DNA from: Aristolochia californica
Lineage: Eukaryota; Streptophyta; Magnoliopsida; Piperales; Aristolochiaceae
Length of the DNA stretch: 64,000 bases
Direction: 5' to 3'
Assembly: GCA_029961685.1 (NCBI GenBank)
Contig: JARWKL010000007.1
Location: 7,894,708-7,958,707 of the forward strand
In this document: piece by piece, positions 61,291 to 64,000 of the stretch
Layout: each line of letters starts with the position of its first letter
How positions within the stretch are numbered: the first letter of the stretch is position 1
Program-made: the position numbers and the translations under genes
Notes under the pieces: generated by a model
The model's database searches: none
Seen by the model: only the letters and a program-made list of their open reading frames with translations
What the model was told of the DNA's origin: nothing

Positions 61291-61840
61291 AAAAAAATAT
61301 TGAAAGTGTCTTTGTCTCGGTTTCACTTATATGTCTCAATTTAACAAAAACGAAAAAAAAAAAAACGTATAAATTATTCAGTACGTCGAAGCTCGAAATA
61401 GGAAAAAGAAGTCCTACCGAGAAGATGAAGATTTACCTAGTGAACCAGTACCCATCCCAGCTCCTGTGAATGTCAGATTCCGTTTGAGAGATCCGATGAC
61501 GACGTTCTCCTGAAACCTGCCAGATTTGATGTAAATCACATAACGGACACTTTCATTAAGCTCTGTTGCATGGTCCACAGCTTGTTGAACAGTGGAATAC
61601 GTTCCACTCCCATCTTGAGCCACCACTTTGTCTGCCGTCACCTTTATGGAAACCCAGTTCCATGATGAATTCCTCCCAAGTCCTCCTTACGAGCATCTCC
61701 ATGAAGAAACATTTCCATGACGATCAATTCCTGCATGCAGTTCAGAACTTCAAAAGATTAGTGAAATGTGTACAAATCCAGAGCATTTAGAAAACAGCAG
61801 GAAGAGATCAAGCCAAAGCAGAGCTTCGAGTACATACTTA

Positions 61841-61925
61841 CCTTCGAGGCGAAAACCTAACAAACTCTTTTCTTCTGCTGAATTTGTTGTTGTGAATTAG
61901 AGAAGGCATAGTTATATAGACGAAG
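61841..61925 (-). promoter_or_regulatory. TATA box and first exon remnant of the pectinesterase
   Basis: The minus strand reads TCTATATAAC at about 61911-61920, followed by a short exon ending at a perfect donor (GAAG/GTAAGT, 61842/61841). The next exon starts at 61730 after GCATGCAG. This is the likely promoter and leader of the disrupted gene. Confidence 0.5.
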
Positions 61926-62360
61926 ATGTCACTCGAAATTCTGTTTATGGATAAGAACAGAGAACTTACAATGGTAACTATCTACGTATGTTTTTAAGAT
62001 AAATTTGCCGGGAACTGATCTTTTGACGTTGTTCTTTAATGGGGAAGCAGAGATAAACTTGCGTTTTCGTCGATCAGTTTTGGTTAATGGTTACCCTGTT
62101 TTCTTTCTTGAAAAAACAAGTCTGGTCTGCTTGTTTGATAGTACGAAGAATTTATTTTTATTTGGAATGGTTTGGGCAGTAAGATTCTGGACTTGCCGTT
62201 TACAGGCAATCAGAGGGATAAAATCGGATTTATGCTCCATTGAGGGAGCTTTTCGTCATTTCCTTCGATGCGTAATCTTCTGCGAAAGCACGATCCCACC
62301 CCTGGTCGGTAATCTCTCGATTAAATCTAACGGGTTCCTAGCAAAATCATTAGGGAGGGG
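61926..62360. other. upstream flank of the pectinesterase pseudogene
   Basis: A plus-strand frame at 62005-62376 (TTG-started) has no recognisable domain and I do not call it a gene. Nothing else was recognised. Confidence 0.4.
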
Positions 62361-62559
62361 GTTAGTTCACTTTTGAATTACCTAATCATTTAACTTAAAG
62401 TGAAAGTGAAAATTAATTATTTTTTTGTGTTAGTGTGCACAATAGAAAGTATAGTGGAAAGTATATCAGAAATTTATTAATAAAATGTTCCAATAAATTT
62501 AACTTTTATAAGGTAGTTTTTATATAACTTTTCTATTAATAAGTTAAGATAGATTTTAA

Positions 62560-63710
62560 TTTGTTTTAATATATAAAAATAAAATACCTAAAAAAAATTA
62601 ATTTTATAATATCCAAATGCAATTGTTACTTTTTAATATCTAAATTCTCACTTTTAAAATATTAATTAAATATAATATTAAAAATATAAATTTATGTAAA
62701 TAAAAATGAGGGTATTTTATGGTACAAAATTAAATTTATAGATTTATTTTTATAAAATAGTTTTATTTAAATAAACCAAAATATATTTTAACTTGTTTTA
62801 ATTAATAAATAAAATTTAAAATAAATATTATTTATTTATTTAAATATATTAAAATAAAATGGTTAAATGAATCCTTACTTTTATAATATCTAAATGTTAA
62901 TCAAATTGTTACTTTTACAATGTCTAAATTCTCACTCTTATAATAGTCTTTGAATATAATATTAAAAATTAGGAATTTATATAAATAAAAAAGGTATTTC
63001 ATTATATAAATCTATTTTAATATATTTACGTTTTATTTTAGATAGTTTTATTTGATTAAACTAAAAAAATTAACTTTTTTTAATAATAAATAATTTTAAA
63101 AATAATTTTATCATGTTTTAAATTAATAAATACATTTAAAAGATAAATTTTAATTATTTATTTAATTAAATATATAAAAATATTAAACAAATACTTACTT
63201 TATAATATCCAAATACTTGATCAAATTGTTACTTTTTTAGTATCTCAATTCTCATTCTTAAATTAGAAATCAAATATAATATTCAAATCATGAATTTCTA
63301 AAATAAAAAAAGAAGGTATTTGATTATATAAAATTACTCTGATAGATTTAATTTTTATGAGATAATTTAATTTAAATATTATGTTAATAAAATAAGATAA
63401 ATTAATTTGTATTTTTTTATACAAAAATACTTAGTTTTATAATATCCAAATACTTAATCAAATTGTTACTTTTTTAATATCTAAGTTCTCGTTCTTAAAT
63501 TAGAAATCAAATGTAATATTAAAATCATGAATTTATATAAATAAAAGAGGGTATTTTATTATATAAAATTACTCTGATAGATTTACTTTTTATAAGAAAA
63601 ATTATTTAACTATTCTATTAATAAACTATGATAAATTTTAATTTGTTTAAATAAATAAATAAAATTAATTTTTAAATTTTAATTAATATAATAAAATACT
63701 TAAACAAATG
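62560..63710. repeat. AT-rich degenerate tandem repeat, about 240-320 bp unit, four copies
   Basis: The phrase TTATAATATC(C/T)AAAT recurs at about 62604, 62881, 63210 and 63437. Each is followed by CAAATTGTTACTTTT or a close variant, a (T)CTAAATTCTCA phrase, then AAATATAATATTAAAA and ATGAATTTATATAAATAAAA. Spacing varies, so units have gained or lost segments. Confidence 0.72.
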
Positions 63711-64000
63711 CTTAATTTAATTATATCAAAAAACAAGAGTCAGATAGCATAATGATTAGAACAAGAGTGAGAGAGGAGTGAAAGTGAATTCTCTTGCCTT
63801 AGGGAGTGATTTCACTCGTGTTTCCTTTATGAGTGAAAGTGAATTATAGAGGTAATTCATTTTCACTCACCATTTATGGTGTATATTAACAACTTTGGAG
63901 TTATTTTTACTAGTGAAAATACTTTCAGTTTCACTTTTAGAATGCACTAGCAGGGCCTCAAGACTTCTGAATGATTGTCAAAGAATAAATGGTGGGGCCA
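63711..64000. other. window end, inverted-repeat-like flank
   Basis: It contains GGTAATTCATTTTCACTCAC (about 63860). This resembles the reverse complement of TTCACTTTTGAATTACC at 62366-62382, so the AT-rich repeat block may be bounded by imperfect inverted repeats. No gene was seen. Confidence 0.4.

Larger units (their letters stand above)
54029..61730 (-). pseudogene. pectinesterase, split by retroelements and frameshifted
   Basis: Pectinesterases demethylate wall pectin. Three pieces remain (minus). (a) 61730-61437: DKVVAQDGSGTYSTVQQAVD, VIYIKSGRFQENVVI, LTFTGAGMG, then a GTAAAT donor. A TAA at 61687-61689 lies in the same frame upstream. (b) 60134-59968: AIDITFENT, then FRGFQDTVY with the Gln and Asp of the active site. 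(c) 54571-54029: IYGTIDFIFGEATDVFQDC (second active-site Asp), GGNHSNKITAQGKSD, YLGRPWK (active-site Arg), GPGAGTSRRV, WLPSLGVPF, stop. A copia element sits between b and c at TAGAC. After removing it, 19 bases instead of 18 lie between the VY codons and the FYKQC codons, a +1 frameshift. A second frame problem lies before piece b. The gene is not functional here. Confidence 0.88.

Noticed and set aside
62005..62376. 123-residue plus-strand frame upstream of the pectinesterase
   Set aside because: TTG start, no domain and no supporting signals.

Overview
This is nuclear DNA of a flowering plant, most likely a eudicot. The genes have many GT-AG introns, the introns and spacers are AT-rich, and the proteins belong to plant families (PMT methyltransferase, DEG protease, SUV3-type helicase, DUF616, pectinesterase). 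The repeats are typical plant Ty1/copia, TRIM, Cassandra and LINE elements. Nothing bacterial, no operon, no tRNA gene and no CRISPR array was seen. The species cannot be named from the sequence. Exon borders were worked out by hand from splice signals, reading phase and family conservation.

Layout. 1-2932: end of a minus-strand copia element. 3323-5575 (-): mitochondrial SUV3-type RNA helicase. 7314-10535 (-): PMT14-like methyltransferase, 6 coding exons. 14461-15177: Cassandra element with three LTRs, each carrying a 5S-rRNA-like segment. 17644-22046 (+): RRP15-like ribosome-biogenesis protein, 8 exons. 23657-32314 (+): DUF616 protein (TOD1/MUCI70 family), 7 exons. Its 5.7-kb third intron holds an LTR element whose own LTR was hit by an 82-bp-LTR TRIM. 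33786-38169 (+): HAD-superfamily hydrolase, 9 exons. 39278-43378 (+): DEG8-like thylakoid serine protease, 13 exons. 43737-53494 (-): ASC-1/TRIP4-like zinc-finger protein, 4 exons. Its 7.5-kb intron carries a copia element that contains two 5'-truncated LINE insertions. 54029-61730 (-): a pectinesterase pseudogene split by a copia element with a TAGAC target-site duplication and also damaged by a stop codon and frameshifts. 62360-64000: AT-rich degenerate tandem repeats.

The seven intact genes are housekeeping or organelle-related and do not form one pathway: mitochondrial RNA turnover, Golgi wall-polymer modification, ribosome biogenesis, thylakoid proteolysis and transcription co-activation. 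The main story is repeated retroelement insertion into introns (tolerated) and into the pectinesterase (not tolerated). Several insertions can be ordered in time by nesting, and five have target-site duplications readable directly in the sequence (one of them imperfect). I saw no convincing new gene system. The most unusual items are the three-LTR Cassandra with 5S-like modules, the TRIM-in-LTR-in-intron nest, and the helicase stop codon that sits inside a perfect splice-donor sequence.
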